DNA of 64,000 nucleotides from Sphingobium aromaticiconvertens (GTDB lineage: Bacteria > Pseudomonadota > Alphaproteobacteria > Sphingomonadales > Sphingomonadaceae), in the NCBI RefSeq assembly GCF_037154075.1, contig NZ_JBANRJ010000001.1, positions 1,359,501-1,423,500 on the forward strand, written 5' to 3'. The notes below the pieces were generated by a model. It saw only the letters and a list, made by a program, of their open reading frames with translations, had not been told where the DNA came from and made no database searches. Both the position numbers and the translations under genes were made by a program. Positions within the stretch are counted from its first letter, which is position 1. Every line of letters begins with the position of its first letter. Shown here piece after piece: positions 1 to 9,051 of the stretch.

Positions 1-1564
1 CGGAAATGTATCGATGCGCCTCCTCTAGCAGCAGGTGGACTGGAAAGCGGTTACGCGGCTCCGCCTGCCGCAGAAGGCGAAACACCATCCGCGCGGCGAT
101 CGCGCTCACCAGTTCGACGACCTCGTCTTCGACGGCATTCATGTCGATAATTATAATCTGGGAAGTCTTGGCGCTCGCGCCCTGGACGGAAGCGAGGCCC
201 AGCAGCCTTCCCAGAAACGGCCCCGTCTCCTTGGAATCTTCCGCTGCCGAATGACGAAGAAACGCATAGTCCTGGCGTTCGAGCAGGGCCTTATATCGCG
301 TAACCATTTGCGAGCAATAGTCGCGGATCTGCCGATTCCCGTGTGCCTCTTCATAGAGCAAAGCGAGATCGATCGCCTCGCCCAGCGTGTCGAAGTCGAA
401 TGGCCGGTTCGAATAGTCAGGTAGCCTGAAGTCGTTGATGACGTATCCGCCCTGGCCATCGTCACCCGACAGATAGGCGAACGCGCCATCCACATCATTC
501 ATGTTGCCATAGTGGACGTGGATCATGGCGCCGATGGTGGCAGAGTTGATCTCGTCCGTGCGGAACCGTTGGAGGATTCCCAATATCCGGGTCTCTTTCG
601 CACCCGGTGGACTCTCGTCGGAAAGGATGCCGGCCACACACTTGGCGAGGATGTGGTTGCGGATCTTGGTCAGCTGCTGGCCGGCGCCGCCGTCGAACAG
701 GGTGGCCAGTCCCAAGGCCATACGAAGGATCGGCACCTGCGTGCGCTCGCTGGCCTGGAGCAGCAGCTCCCATTCTGACAGGTCGAGGAACCAGTGCGGA
801 ATTCGGAACCGGCCAGGGTCGGCCGTGCCGTCGAGAATGAGACGGTCGACCCCGATCACTCCGGCCTTCCTGATGTCCTCAAATGCCTGATGGTACTCGC
901 CGTTGACGTCGAGCACGACGAACGTTGCGCCACGGGCGTGATGCTCGGCTGGCTTCGTGAAAAGCTCCTGCAGGATCGACGCTACCGTACACGACTTGCC
1001 GCTGCCCGTGTTCCCCAGCACGGCGGCATGCCCCCCGAAGAGGTCGTCTATCCGCGCCTTGACCTGATAGCCGTCGAAAACCACAGACTTGCCGATTTCG
1101 AGAATGCGCAGGCGTGTCGCATCGTGGGGAACGCAGGGCCCCTCATCGGGGCCGGCAGAGGGTTCCGACGCCGGGTTGGTGTCGAATATCCGATCCAGCT
1201 CATGATCCAGCGCGTAGAGCGCATCTGCGTAGAGGGAAGGAAAAACTGATACGCCGAACCTGAACCGCCCCCCTTCGATGGGCAGCATGCCGACCGGCAC
1301 CACGTCGAGGAACTTGGCGGACGCCGCCTTGTCGATGTCTCCACCCGACCCGGCATCCTTCTCGCGCAGGCCGACGATCTCCGCGACGACATACTCGGCC
1401 TGCGCCGGTATCATCACGAACGATCCTAGCCGCGCGACGTAATGAAGGTCGTCGAAGCCCACCACGGTGAAGCTGTCTGTCCCACCGCGCATCTCGATGA
1501 CGAACTTGTCGGCCGAAACCGCGACGACCGAGCCGATCGCCCGCCGGCGATCGTCAGTCGCCAT
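1..1564 (-). CDS. herA: HerA/DUF87-type ATPase of a SIR2-HerA defence module (partial, runs off left edge)
   Basis: From an ATG at 1564 the minus-strand frame is open to the edge, about 521 codons, so the C-terminus is missing. A Walker A motif GNTGSGKS lies at about 988-1016, a D-x-NGEY motif typical of HerA proteins at about 900-926, and the acidic Walker B segment LLLEEAH at 14-34. HerA proteins are hexameric DNA translocases. When paired with a SIR2 protein they form an antiphage complex whose SIR2 part consumes NAD+. The start codon lies inside the last codons of the SIR2 gene (11-nt overlap), so the two are almost certainly co-translated. Family assignment rests on motifs and pairing; the rest of the protein is not visible. 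Confidence 0.88.
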   Translation of the reverse strand, partial: MATDDRRRAIGSVVAVSADKFVIEMRGGTDSFTVVGFDDLHYVARLGSFVMIPAQAEYVVAEIVGLREKDAGSGGDIDKAASAKFLDVVPVGMLPIEGGRFRFGVSVFPSLYADALYALDHELDRIFDTNPASEPSAGPDEGPCVPHDATRLRILEIGKSVVFDGYQVKARIDDLFGGHAAVLGNTGSGKSCTVASILQELFTKPAEHHARGATFVVLDVNGEYHQAFEDIRKAGVIGVDRLILDGTADPGRFRIPHWFLDLSEWELLLQASERTQVPILRMALGLATLFDGGAGQQLTKIRNHILAKCVAGILSDESPPGAKETRILGILQRFRTDEINSATIGAMIHVHYGNMNDVDGAFAYLSGDDGQGGYVINDFRLPDYSNRPFDFDTLGEAIDLALLYEEAHGNRQIRDYCSQMVTRYKALLERQDYAFLRHSAAEDSKETGPFLGRLLGLASVQGASAKTSQIIIIDMNAVEDEVVELVSAIAARMVFRLLRQAEPRNRFPVHLLLEEAHRYIS

Positions 1565-2864
1565 CGGTCGCGTCCTGCGCCGAGCCGGTGCCTTTGGCCA
1601 TCTTCTGAAGGACCAGCTTCACGGCGTCGTCTATCCGGTCGGACGGCTGACGTGGAAGGAGGTGTTGCACGATCGTGGAAAAGTAATGAGCTGGCGCACC
1701 GTCCTTCGGGCCTGGTCCGCCGATGATCCATATCCGCGGATCGCCTAGGGCGCGCAACTTGGCGATATCGCCTTCCGATTCGGGGTCGGCGAAAATGATC
1801 AGCCTGAAGGTTGGGACGGTCAGGGCCTGATATATGATATTGTTGATGTGCTCGTCGCCGAATGCGAATCCCATCGTGATGAGAACGCTCTGCTCGCGTA
1901 CGATGCGCGACTGGAATTCCCTGAACAGATCCGAATAAGGTGAACCGAGGCTCGAGTTCTGCTTCGAAGGTGTCGGAAAGATCATCACCTTCGACGGCTC
2001 GCTCTGCGGCCACAGCTCCCGGATGGGGAAGAGACCGTGATCGTCCTCGGTCCAGCTGATCGAACCGTGCAGCTTGCACAGATAGACGAAGCCGTCGACC
2101 GCCGACCACTTCCTGTTGGTGATGTCGAGCTGCTCCGCCATCGCGTATCTGAAGGTGGACGGGTTGAACCGGCGCTCGACCACGCCCGAGAAGCCGTTGG
2201 CATATGGCAGACCCAGACGGTCCATCGCTCGCTCGTTGAACAGGTCGTAGTTCGTGGAGAATATCCACGGTCGTGGGAGTGATCGGTCGCGAAGGATCAG
2301 CCGCCGATAGAATGACTCGTACGTTCCCAGCACGGAGTCGTCGCCCTTCGAGAACAGGCCTGCGGTGCACCTCTCCCACAGGAAGGCCTGCACCTTCCCG
2401 ATCATCTTCTCGATCTTGGCGGCCTCCTCCTCGTCGCCATCATCGTCACTGCGCCTCAGCACGAACCGCAGCGCGTGTAGGGTCTCCATCAGGCGTTCGA
2501 GGTTGCGTGCATACTCGCCTTCGAGGCTCAAACCGTAGCCGGCAAGGCAGCTTCGCTCCGACGCGTCGAACACCCAAGGCTCGGCACCTTCTGGAGCAGC
2601 GCAGAATTCCCTGGCCAATGGCAGCATCGTCGAGATGCCGCGCTCCTTATCATCGACCACCATCGAGGAGCAGCCTGCGCCGAGCAAGAACGCGACGTTC
2701 CGTGCACCCAACGCCTCGGCAAGGGCCTTGCGTACCTGATCGGGCCCCTTCTCCCAGTCCAAGTCCTGAGCGGCGTGATCACCTTGTCGAATGAAAGAAA
2801 AGCCTGAGGTCGGTGCTGGCGCCGGTGCCAGATTTTCGTCCTGAGTATTTACCGCTTCGCTCAC
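1554..2864 (-). CDS. SIR2-like NADase, partner of HerA ATPase
   Basis: This 436-residue protein carries the SIR2-like signature: LLGAGCSS near residues 60-67 (NAD-binding loop), STNYD at 203-207, KLHGS at 264-268 with the presumed catalytic His266, and GFAFGDEHIN at 332-341. It lacks zinc-finger cysteines, as do defence SIR2 domains that hydrolyse NAD+ rather than deacetylate. The start is GTG at 2864 with AGGGA about eight bases upstream; a nearby ATG at 2871 is out of frame. The first 35 residues are low-complexity and probably disordered. The downstream gene overlaps by 11 nt and encodes HerA. The inferred role is abortive NAD+ depletion on phage infection, as known for SIR2-HerA pairs. 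Confidence 0.85.
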   Translation of the reverse strand: MSEAVNTQDENLAPAPAPTSGFSFIRQGDHAAQDLDWEKGPDQVRKALAEALGARNVAFLLGAGCSSMVVDDKERGISTMLPLAREFCAAPEGAEPWVFDASERSCLAGYGLSLEGEYARNLERLMETLHALRFVLRRSDDDGDEEEAAKIEKMIGKVQAFLWERCTAGLFSKGDDSVLGTYESFYRRLILRDRSLPRPWIFSTNYDLFNERAMDRLGLPYANGFSGVVERRFNPSTFRYAMAEQLDITNRKWSAVDGFVYLCKLHGSISWTEDDHGLFPIRELWPQSEPSKVMIFPTPSKQNSSLGSPYSDLFREFQSRIVREQSVLITMGFAFGDEHINNIIYQALTVPTFRLIIFADPESEGDIAKLRALGDPRIWIIGGPGPKDGAPAHYFSTIVQHLLPRQPSDRIDDAVKLVLQKMAKGTGSAQDATDGD

Positions 2865-3348
2865 GCGTCATCCCTGATCCAGTTACGATAGCATATCGAC
2901 ACCATTCAGCCGAGTAATACAACCGTTGCGACGGGCGAGGTGGCACAGGATTTTTCTCGACCTCTGACGCTTCGCCTTCGCCCTTCCATTTCACCCTCAA
3001 TCATTGGGATGATAAACACGGGGCGGCATCGACCAATCGTACGTTCAGTATGGGCAAGGGGTCACCACTGATTGACCGCTGAATGCAACTGCCAGTATTG
3101 GGGCACATTGCTATCTGGCGGCTTCGCATTTAGCGGACAGCAAGTTCTAGGAGGAGCTGTCTATCCAAGTCCGAACGTAAACGAGGCATCTTGGTCGACA
3201 GCTGCCGGAAAAGCGGAATGTCTGCCGCTGGGAATCGCAAATCTGGCGCCGAGCGACCGGCATGGGTCGCGATCGCAGCCGGGTGACGGCCTACGCTGAT
3301 ATGCATTCAAGGCCGAATTCGCCCTGCTAATGAAACAGTCGCACTCTC
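2865..3348. other. Gene-free stretch upstream of the SIR2 gene
   Basis: About 480 bases separate the SIR2 start from the end of the ArsO-like gene. It must contain the promoter of the SIR2-HerA pair. I see no convincing coding frame, strong hairpin or repeat. Short open frames here have no recognisable domain. Confidence 0.5.
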
Positions 3349-4410
3349 TCATTTTCCCGACTGCTCAACCAGCCTTGCCGCCAAATCTCGCGCGGTGCGT
3401 GCTGCCCCCATTAATGTCGCCGATCCCGCCCCACTCCAGTCACCATAGCCCGCAAGCCAAAGCCGCGGTTCCCTGATCGATCGTTGCCCGTTTAACAGTA
3501 CGCGGCCATCTCCCTCGACCACGCCTAGTTCGAAAAGGTGATTCAGCGCGGGCCTGAACCCGGTACACCAGATGATGGCATCGACGGCCATGTCCGATCC
3601 GTCCGGCCAGACGATGCCAGTGGGCGTCATCCGGTCAAAAGGCCTTACCGAAGACAAGTCGCCCCGGTCGCGCGCGGCCTTGACCGGCGGAACCATGACG
3701 ATGTCGCCAATGCCTCCGACCGGCATATCATTTGCGTCGCCCTTCATGCGCGCGACAGCCCGTTCGAACAGCACGCGGCCATCGACGTCATCGGGCAGGA
3801 AGATCGGTTCCTGGGTCGTTACCCATAGGGTACGGGCTATCGGGGCAATCTCGGCTATGATCTGCGCGCCGCTGTTGCCGCCGCCGACCACCAGCACGGT
3901 CTGACCGGCATAGTCTTCGGGGCCAACATAGTGCGCGGAATGAACCTGACCGCCTTCGAACAACGCGCGTCCGGCTATGTCCGGCACATAGGGATGCGAC
4001 CATGTGCCGGTCGCGCTGACGACCATCCTCGCCGTCATCTTGCCCTGGTTCGTGGCGATCTCCAGCCCTGCGCCGCCTGGCTCGATCGTCTCCACACGGA
4101 CAGGTCGGCGGATCGGCAGGTCGTAGCGGTGCTCATAAGCGCGCAGATAGGCGAGCACATCGTCGCGGGTCGGATAGCCTTCATGATGGGGCGGCGGCAT
4201 CATCCAGCCGGGAAGCGAACTATATCCAGCCGGCGAGAACAGCCGGAGCGAATTCCAGCCATGGCGCCACGCACCGCCAGGCCCGTCTTCGCGATCGAGG
4301 ATCAGGAAGTCCGCTTTGGCGCGGCGCAAATAATAGCCGAGCGCCAGGCCCATCTGTCCGCCGCCGACGATGATGATGTCATGCCTGTTCAATGCCTGGT
4401 CCTGACTCAA
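3349..4410 (-). CDS. arsO: ArsO-like FAD-dependent monooxygenase/oxidoreductase
   Basis: A 353-residue flavoprotein with an N-terminal FAD Rossmann motif GGGQMGLALG (about residues 16-25), a central NAD(P)H-binding GGGNSGAQ motif (about 175-182), and CTGFRPAL near the C-terminus, as in class B flavin monooxygenases. ArsO is a monooxygenase-like family repeatedly found in arsenic operons; its substrate is not firmly established. The neighbours here are an alkaline phosphatase and the ars operon, which supports the name. The start used is TTG at 4410; another in-frame TTG lies at 4392 and no strong ribosome site decides between them. A generic thioredoxin-reductase-like flavoprotein is the alternative. 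Confidence 0.75.
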   Translation of the reverse strand: MSQDQALNRHDIIIVGGGQMGLALGYYLRRAKADFLILDREDGPGGAWRHGWNSLRLFSPAGYSSLPGWMMPPPHHEGYPTRDDVLAYLRAYEHRYDLPIRRPVRVETIEPGGAGLEIATNQGKMTARMVVSATGTWSHPYVPDIAGRALFEGGQVHSAHYVGPEDYAGQTVLVVGGGNSGAQIIAEIAPIARTLWVTTQEPIFLPDDVDGRVLFERAVARMKGDANDMPVGGIGDIVMVPPVKAARDRGDLSSVRPFDRMTPTGIVWPDGSDMAVDAIIWCTGFRPALNHLFELGVVEGDGRVLLNGQRSIREPRLWLAGYGDWSGAGSATLMGAARTARDLAARLVEQSGK

Positions 4411-4502
4411 GCCGGCAGAAGGGATCGTGCCGGGTCAGTCCTGCATGGGCTATTATGTCACCTGTGACGATAGACGATGGAGGGCGGCGCTAGTTGCGAA
4501 CG

Positions 4503-5998
4503 CTATTCGGCGGACGACCCTGCAAGCGCCTCGCGCATGATGTAATAGAGGCTGTGCTGCTCGATCGTGCCCTTGACCAGATGCGCCATCGGCCCTGATG
4601 CGCGGGCCAGCACATCGTCGCCACCGTGCGTTTCCGACCCCAGCGGCACCAGCGCCTGCTGGCGATAGTCGAGCGCCGTCGTGTCGGTCTGGAGCGGATC
4701 GGCGCGCGGCGTGTCGATCGTTGCGCCCGGACCATTGGCGTAACCCAGCGTCGTATAGCCTTTGCCGTCCTTCGCCTTGAGCGCCTGACCGCCATTGGTC
4801 ACCGTACCCAGGATCGGGTTGCCGCGACCGGGGTAGCCGCTGATCGCGAAGGTGTGGCTATGGTCCGCGGTTGCCAGCACCAGCGTATCTGTGCGGTCGG
4901 TCACCTCCATCGCGACCTTGACTGCCTCGTCCATGGCGATGGTGTCCTCCAGCGCCCGGCGGGCGTTGCCAGCATGATGCGCGTGGTCGATCCGGCCACC
5001 TTCCACCAAAAGGACATACCCCTTTTCGCGGCTGCCCAGCATGGTGATTGCCGCACGGGTCATATCCGCCAGCGAGGGCTCTCCGCCGAAGTCCTTCGCG
5101 CGATCGGCTTCATATTGCATATGGTCTGGCTCGAAGAGGCCGAGCAGGCGCGAGGTTTTGGCGAAATCGACCTTGGCAAAGGCGTCGCTGTTCCAGACAT
5201 AGGCGCCACGCGGATTGCGCCGCTGCCATGCTTTGGTCAGGTCTTTCCGATCGGTGCGCTTTCCCTTGGCAGCGGCATATTCGGGGTCGCGACTGGTCGT
5301 CGGCAGAAAGTTGGCGCGGCCACCGCCCAGGATGAGGTCGAGCCGTGAACCGACATCGCCTTCGATCATCTGCCGCGCAATGTCGATGCAGCCCTGCGCG
5401 CGGGCGTCGGCGGACAGGTCGCCATCGGCTTCCCAGTCGCGCTGGCGGTGTGGGCATAGGTGGCGGCAGGCGTCGCATGGGTGATGCGGGCGGTGGAGAT
5501 CACGCCTGTCGCCATGCCCTGCACCTGAGCAAAGCCAAACAGTGACGGCAGTTCGTGCGCCTTGCTGCCGGCGCAGTCATTTTCCGCCACTTCGGGGCCG
5601 ACGCCAATGACGCCATTGCGCGTCTTGACGCCGGTCAGGATCGCCGTGGCGGTTGGTGCCGAGTCCGACACCTGCCCGTCATGGGAGTAGGTCTTGATCA
5701 GCGCGGTGTTGGACAGGCGGTCCATGGCGGGGACGAAGGATTCACCATCCACGCCCTGCCGCTGCCCCTGATGGATGCGCGCTGCGGTCAGGGTGCTTAC
5801 GCCCATGCCGTCGCCGATGAACAGGATGATGTTGCGCGCCTTGCCGATCACCGGTGCATCCGCCTTGATACGCTCCAGTTCAGCCATCGCCTGCGCGCGA
5901 TAGGCGTCCGTCGTCGTGGCGTGCTGGGCCAGCGCCGGACCTGCGGTGATGAGTAGCGCAACGATAAAAGGGCAAGCGAAACGGCGGGCTGCCAGCAT
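4503..5998 (-). pseudogene. phoA: Alkaline phosphatase (PhoA family), frameshifted
   Basis: Two frames together encode a periplasmic alkaline phosphatase of about 498 residues. The first starts at 5998 behind AAAGGAG and has a signal peptide ending GPALA. It carries the metal motif FIGDGMG and the catalytic serine segment SDSAPTATA, but loses homology after AHTAS. The second frame, ending at 4503, resumes with RDWEADGDLSADAR and contains VEGGRIDHAHH and ATADHSH metal ligands. The join lies near 5437-5443, where one extra C would restore the frame, so a single-base deletion or a sequencing error is likely. It lies divergent from arsR. Phosphatase genes are occasional ars-island companions, perhaps because arsenate mimics phosphate. 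Confidence 0.82.
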
Positions 5999-6060
5999 GA
6001 AAGGTCTCCTTTGGGAGAAGCTCCTTCCACGCAATGATGACATAAAGACTACAATGATTC

Positions 6061-6114
6061 GATATTTTTGCGTTTCTCGAAATATCATTGACGGCCGTCT
6101 TGTGGGACCATAAT
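6061..6114 (+). promoter_or_regulatory. Divergent phoA/arsR control region with inverted repeat and arsR promoter
   Basis: The inverted repeat GATATTT (6061-6067) and AAATATC (6080-6086) with a 12-base spacer lies between the divergent phosphatase and arsR genes, a suitable position and size for an ArsR dimer operator. Next to it TTGACG (6088-6093) and CATAAT (6109-6114), 15 bases apart, could be the arsR promoter. The operator assignment is inference from symmetry and position. Confidence 0.45.
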
Positions 6115-6141
6115 TCGACGATGATCGAATCGAGGGTAGCA

Positions 6142-6495
6142 ATGGATCAGGATAAAGCTGTCGCCGCACTTGCCGCGCTGGCGCAGGATACACGGCTTTC
6201 GGTGTTCCGCCTGCTGGTGAAGGCCGGTCCCGATGGCATGATTGCGGGCGCGCTTGCGCAGGCAATGGATGTGCCGCCGTCCACCATGTCCCACCATCTG
6301 GCCAAGCTGGAGCAGGCCGGACTTGCCACCTCGTGGCGGACGAGCCGTCTCATTCACTATGCTGCGGACTATGCCGGGATGCAGGCGTTGCTCGGCTTTT
6401 TGATGGCCGATTGCTGCCAGGGCGATCCCCAGATGTGCGACAGCCTTCTTTCATCCATCCGTTGCGATGCAGTTTCCCAGGGAGCCCCAGCATGA
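6142..6495 (+). CDS. arsR: ArsR-family metalloregulator
   Basis: This 117-residue winged-helix repressor has the ArsR recognition-helix segment PPSTMSHHLAKLEQAGL. Near the C-terminus it carries CCQGDPQMC, a cysteine cluster resembling the C-terminal arsenite-binding cysteines of AfArsR-type repressors rather than the classic CVC in the DNA-binding helix. The start at 6142 is chosen because GAGG stands six bases upstream; in-frame ATG 6121 and TTG 6088 lie farther upstream without such a site. The stop overlaps the next ATG (ATGA), so it heads the ars operon. Expected role: repression of the operon, relieved by As(III). Confidence 0.92.
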   Translation: MDQDKAVAALAALAQDTRLSVFRLLVKAGPDGMIAGALAQAMDVPPSTMSHHLAKLEQAGLATSWRTSRLIHYAADYAGMQALLGFLMADCCQGDPQMCDSLLSSIRCDAVSQGAPA

Positions 6496-7013
6496 CCGAC
6501 AAGATCTATAACGTCCTGTTCCTGTGCACCGGCAATTCCGCCCGCTCCATTCTGGGCGAAGCGTTGATGAACAAGCTGGGCGAAGGCCGTTTTCGCGCCT
6601 GGAGTGCAGGCAGCCAGCCCAAGGGCGAAGTCCACCCCATGGCGCTGTCCGTCCTTTCGGGGCTGGGCTTCGACGTCGAGGGGATGCGCTCCAAAAGCTG
6701 GGACGAGTTCGCCGTGCCCGGTGCGCCGCAGTTCGATTTCATCTTCACCGTCTGCGACAATGCGGCAGGCGAGACCTGCCCGGTGTGGATCGGTCATCCG
6801 ATGACCGCGCATTGGGGCATCGAAGATCCCGCGGCGGTCGAGGGGGATGGGCAGCGCGACGCATTCCTTCAGGCGCTGCGCTTTCTGCAGAACCGCATCG
6901 CCCTGTTCCTGGCACTGCCGCTCTCCAGCCTGGATGACATGGCGACACGCCGCAAGCTCAAGGAAATCGGACAGAGCGACGGTGCCAGCACCAAGGCGGG
7001 AGCGGACCTATGA
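6492..7013 (+). CDS. arsC: Arsenate reductase, thioredoxin-coupled (LMW phosphatase fold)
   Basis: A 173-residue enzyme with the P-loop CTGNSAR (Cys12 to Arg18) of low-molecular-weight phosphatases. It also has the resolving pair in VCDNAAGETC (Cys88 and Cys96) that defines thioredoxin-dependent ArsC. It reduces arsenate to arsenite in the cytosol. It overlaps arsR and the following arsC by ATGA junctions. The C-terminal 30 residues extend beyond the usual core and are rich in small and charged residues. Two mechanistically different arsenate reductases are encoded back to back here. Confidence 0.93.
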   Translation: MTDKIYNVLFLCTGNSARSILGEALMNKLGEGRFRAWSAGSQPKGEVHPMALSVLSGLGFDVEGMRSKSWDEFAVPGAPQFDFIFTVCDNAAGETCPVWIGHPMTAHWGIEDPAAVEGDGQRDAFLQALRFLQNRIALFLALPLSSLDDMATRRKLKEIGQSDGASTKAGADL

Positions 7014-7444
7014 CACCGGACATCATCATCTATCACAACCCGGAATGCGGTACGTCGCGCAACACGCTGGCTATGATCCGTAACGCGGGTATCGAACCGC
7101 ATGTCGTGGAATATCTCAAGACGCCGCCATCCCGAGCCATGTTGGAAGGCCTGATTGCGCGTGCCGGGATCGCCCCCCGCGCTCTGCTGCGGGAAAAGGG
7201 CACGCCCTTCACAGAGCTGGGGCTGGGCGATGACAGCCTGTCCGACGCCGCGCTGATCGATGCGATGATGGCGCATCCGATCCTCATCAACCGCCCCTTG
7301 GTGGTGTCGCCGCTGGGCGTCACACTGTGCCGTCCTTCCGAAGCCGTTCTCGACCTGATCCCGGCAGCCCAGCAAGGCGCCTTTGCCAAGGAGGATGGCG
7401 AGCAGGTCGTGGATGCCACTGGTGCCCGCGTGGGCGCGGCCTGA
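7010..7444 (+). CDS. arsC: Arsenate reductase, glutaredoxin-coupled
   Basis: This 144-residue protein belongs to the ArsC/Spx thioredoxin-fold family. The HNPECGTSRNTL segment carries the catalytic Cys13, and LINRPLVV carries a conserved arginine. It should reduce arsenate using glutathione and glutaredoxin. The start overlaps the upstream arsC stop (ATGA), giving translational coupling. It is evolutionarily unrelated to the preceding reductase. Confidence 0.93.
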   Translation: MTPDIIIYHNPECGTSRNTLAMIRNAGIEPHVVEYLKTPPSRAMLEGLIARAGIAPRALLREKGTPFTELGLGDDSLSDAALIDAMMAHPILINRPLVVSPLGVTLCRPSEAVLDLIPAAQQGAFAKEDGEQVVDATGARVGAA

Positions 7445-7447
7445 ACG

Positions 7448-7984
7448 ATGGCGGCTACCGCTGTCCGTCAGGCAATTCAAGCCGACGCTTCGGCGATTGC
7501 CGCCATCTACGCCCATCATGTCCGCCATGGCACGGCCAGTTTCGATACCGTGCCGCGCTCACTGGTCGAAACCGAAGGCAGGATCGCGGAATGTTTTGCG
7601 AGAAGCTGGCCCTTTCTGGTCGCTGAGCAGGACGGGCAAGTGGTGGGCTATGCCTATGCTACGCAATTCCGTGACCGCCCTGCTTACGGGTCGACCTGCG
7701 AAAACTCGATCTATGTTCATCCCGACCGTCAGGGCCAGGGCATCGGCAAAGCGCTTCTGGGTGCCCTGCTGGGGCAGGCACAGGCGGCCGGATTTCGCCA
7801 GATGATCGCCGTCATCGGGGGTGGCGAACCGGCGTCGGTCGCCCTTCATGCCCGCCTCGGCTTCCAGCACGCTGGTCGCATGCACTCGGTGGGGCGCAAG
7901 TTCGGTCGCTGGCTCGACACCATCTACATGCAGATTGCGCTGGGTGCCGGAGATTCCGCCCCTCCGCTCAAGGAACCTCAATGA
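7448..7984 (+). CDS. arsN1: GNAT N-acetyltransferase, ArsN1-like (arsinothricin/phosphinothricin acetyltransferase)
   Basis: This 178-residue GNAT enzyme has the acetyl-CoA loop [10 protein letters not shown] and the Pat/Bar-type segments [12 protein letters not shown] and [16 protein letters not shown]. Enzymes of this subgroup acetylate phosphinothricin. When encoded in ars operons they are called ArsN1 and acetylate arsinothricin, a trivalent or pentavalent arsenic analogue of glutamate. Location between arsC and acr3, three bases after arsC and with a 4-nt overlap into acr3, supports the ArsN1 name. Substrate specificity cannot be read from the sequence alone. Confidence 0.8.
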   Translation: MAATAVRQAIQADASAIAAIYAHHVRHGTASFDTVPRSLVETEGRIAECFARSWPFLVAEQDGQVVGYAYATQFRDRPAYGSTCENSIYVHPDRQGQGIGKALLGALLGQAQAAGFRQMIAVIGGGEPASVALHARLGFQHAGRMHSVGRKFGRWLDTIYMQIALGAGDSAPPLKEPQ

Positions 7985-9051
7985 CCCAGACCTGTCGTCC
8001 GCGCCTGTCGTTCCTCGACCGCTACCTGACCTTGTGGATTTTCCTCGCCATGGCGCTCGGCATCGGCCTGGGTACGAGCGTCGAGGGGCTGCCGCAAGCG
8101 ATCAACAGCCTGTCCTGGGGCACGACGAACATCCCGATCGCCATCGGCCTTATTCTGATGATGTATCCGCCGCTTGCGCGGGTGCGCTATGAAGAACTGC
8201 CGCGCGTGTTCGAGGATAGGCGGGAGCTGGCGATCTCGCTGATCCAGAACTGGATCATCGGGCCGGTGCTGATGTTCGCGCTGGCGGTTCTCTTCCTGCG
8301 TGACCAGCCGGAATATATGACGGGTCTGATCCTGATCGGCCTGGCTCGCTGCATCGCCATGGTCATCGTCTGGAACCAGTTGGCCAAGGGCGACAATCAA
8401 TATGTCGCGGCGCTGGTGGCGTTCAACTCGATCTTCCAGATCCTGTTTTTCAGCGTCTATGCCTGGTTCTTCCTTGCTTTCCTGCCACCACTGTTCGGGC
8501 TGGAGGGCAGCGTCATCGACGTCAGTTTCTGGACGATCGCAGAGGCCGTGCTGATCTATCTCGGCGTTCCGTTCCTGGCGGGATATCTGACCCGCAAACT
8601 GTTGGTCAGGGCGAAAGGCGATGACTGGTATGAAGGCGTATTCCTGCCAAGGATCGGTCCCGTCACGCTGATCGCCCTGCTGTTTACGATCGTCGCCATG
8701 TTCAGCCTGAAGGGCAATGAGATCGTCACGCTGCCCAGCGACGCGATCCGCATCGCCATCCCGCTGACCATCTATTTCGTCGTGCAGTTCACGATCAGCT
8801 TCTTCATGGGCAAGCTGATCGCCAGCGATTATCCACGCACCACGGCGGTAGCCTTCACGGCGGCGGGCAATAATTTCGAGCTTGCGATCGCGGTCGCCAT
8901 CGCCGCGTTCGGCCTTGCCTCCCCCGTGGCCTTTGCCGCGGTGATCGGACCGCTGGTGGAGGTGCCGGTTCTGATCCTGCTGGTCAATGTCGCCTTCTGG
9001 TTCGGACGCCGCTGGTTCCCGGATACGGTTCCTGCGAGAGATCGGGCATGA
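7981..9051 (+). CDS. acr3: Arsenite efflux transporter, ACR3 family
   Basis: A 356-residue inner-membrane protein with about ten hydrophobic helices. The signature [13 protein letters not shown] holds the conserved cysteine (Cys124) needed for As(III) transport, and a late helix contains [11 protein letters not shown] with a conserved glutamate. ACR3 carriers extrude arsenite using the proton motive force. It completes the reduction-export pathway and overlaps both neighbours by 4 nt. Length is normal for the family. Confidence 0.95.
   Translation: MTQTCRPRLSFLDRYLTLWIFLAMALGIGLGTSVEGLPQAINSLSWGTTNIPIAIGLILMMYPPLARVRYEELPRVFEDRRELAISLIQNWIIGPVLMFALAVLFLRDQPEYMTGLILIGLARCIAMVIVWNQLAKGDNQYVAALVAFNSIFQILFFSVYAWFFLAFLPPLFGLEGSVIDVSFWTIAEAVLIYLGVPFLAGYLTRKLLVRAKGDDWYEGVFLPRIGPVTLIALLFTIVAMFSLKGNEIVTLPSDAIRIAIPLTIYFVVQFTISFFMGKLIASDYPRTTAVAFTAAGNNFELAIAVAIAAFGLASPVAFAAVIGPLVEVPVLILLVNVAFWFGRRWFPDTVPARDRA

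Noticed and set aside
1426..2379. 317-codon minus-strand frame overlapping the SIR2 gene in another frame
   Set aside because: SIR2 motifs lie in the longer overlapping frame; this one is Arg/Pro-rich without a domain.
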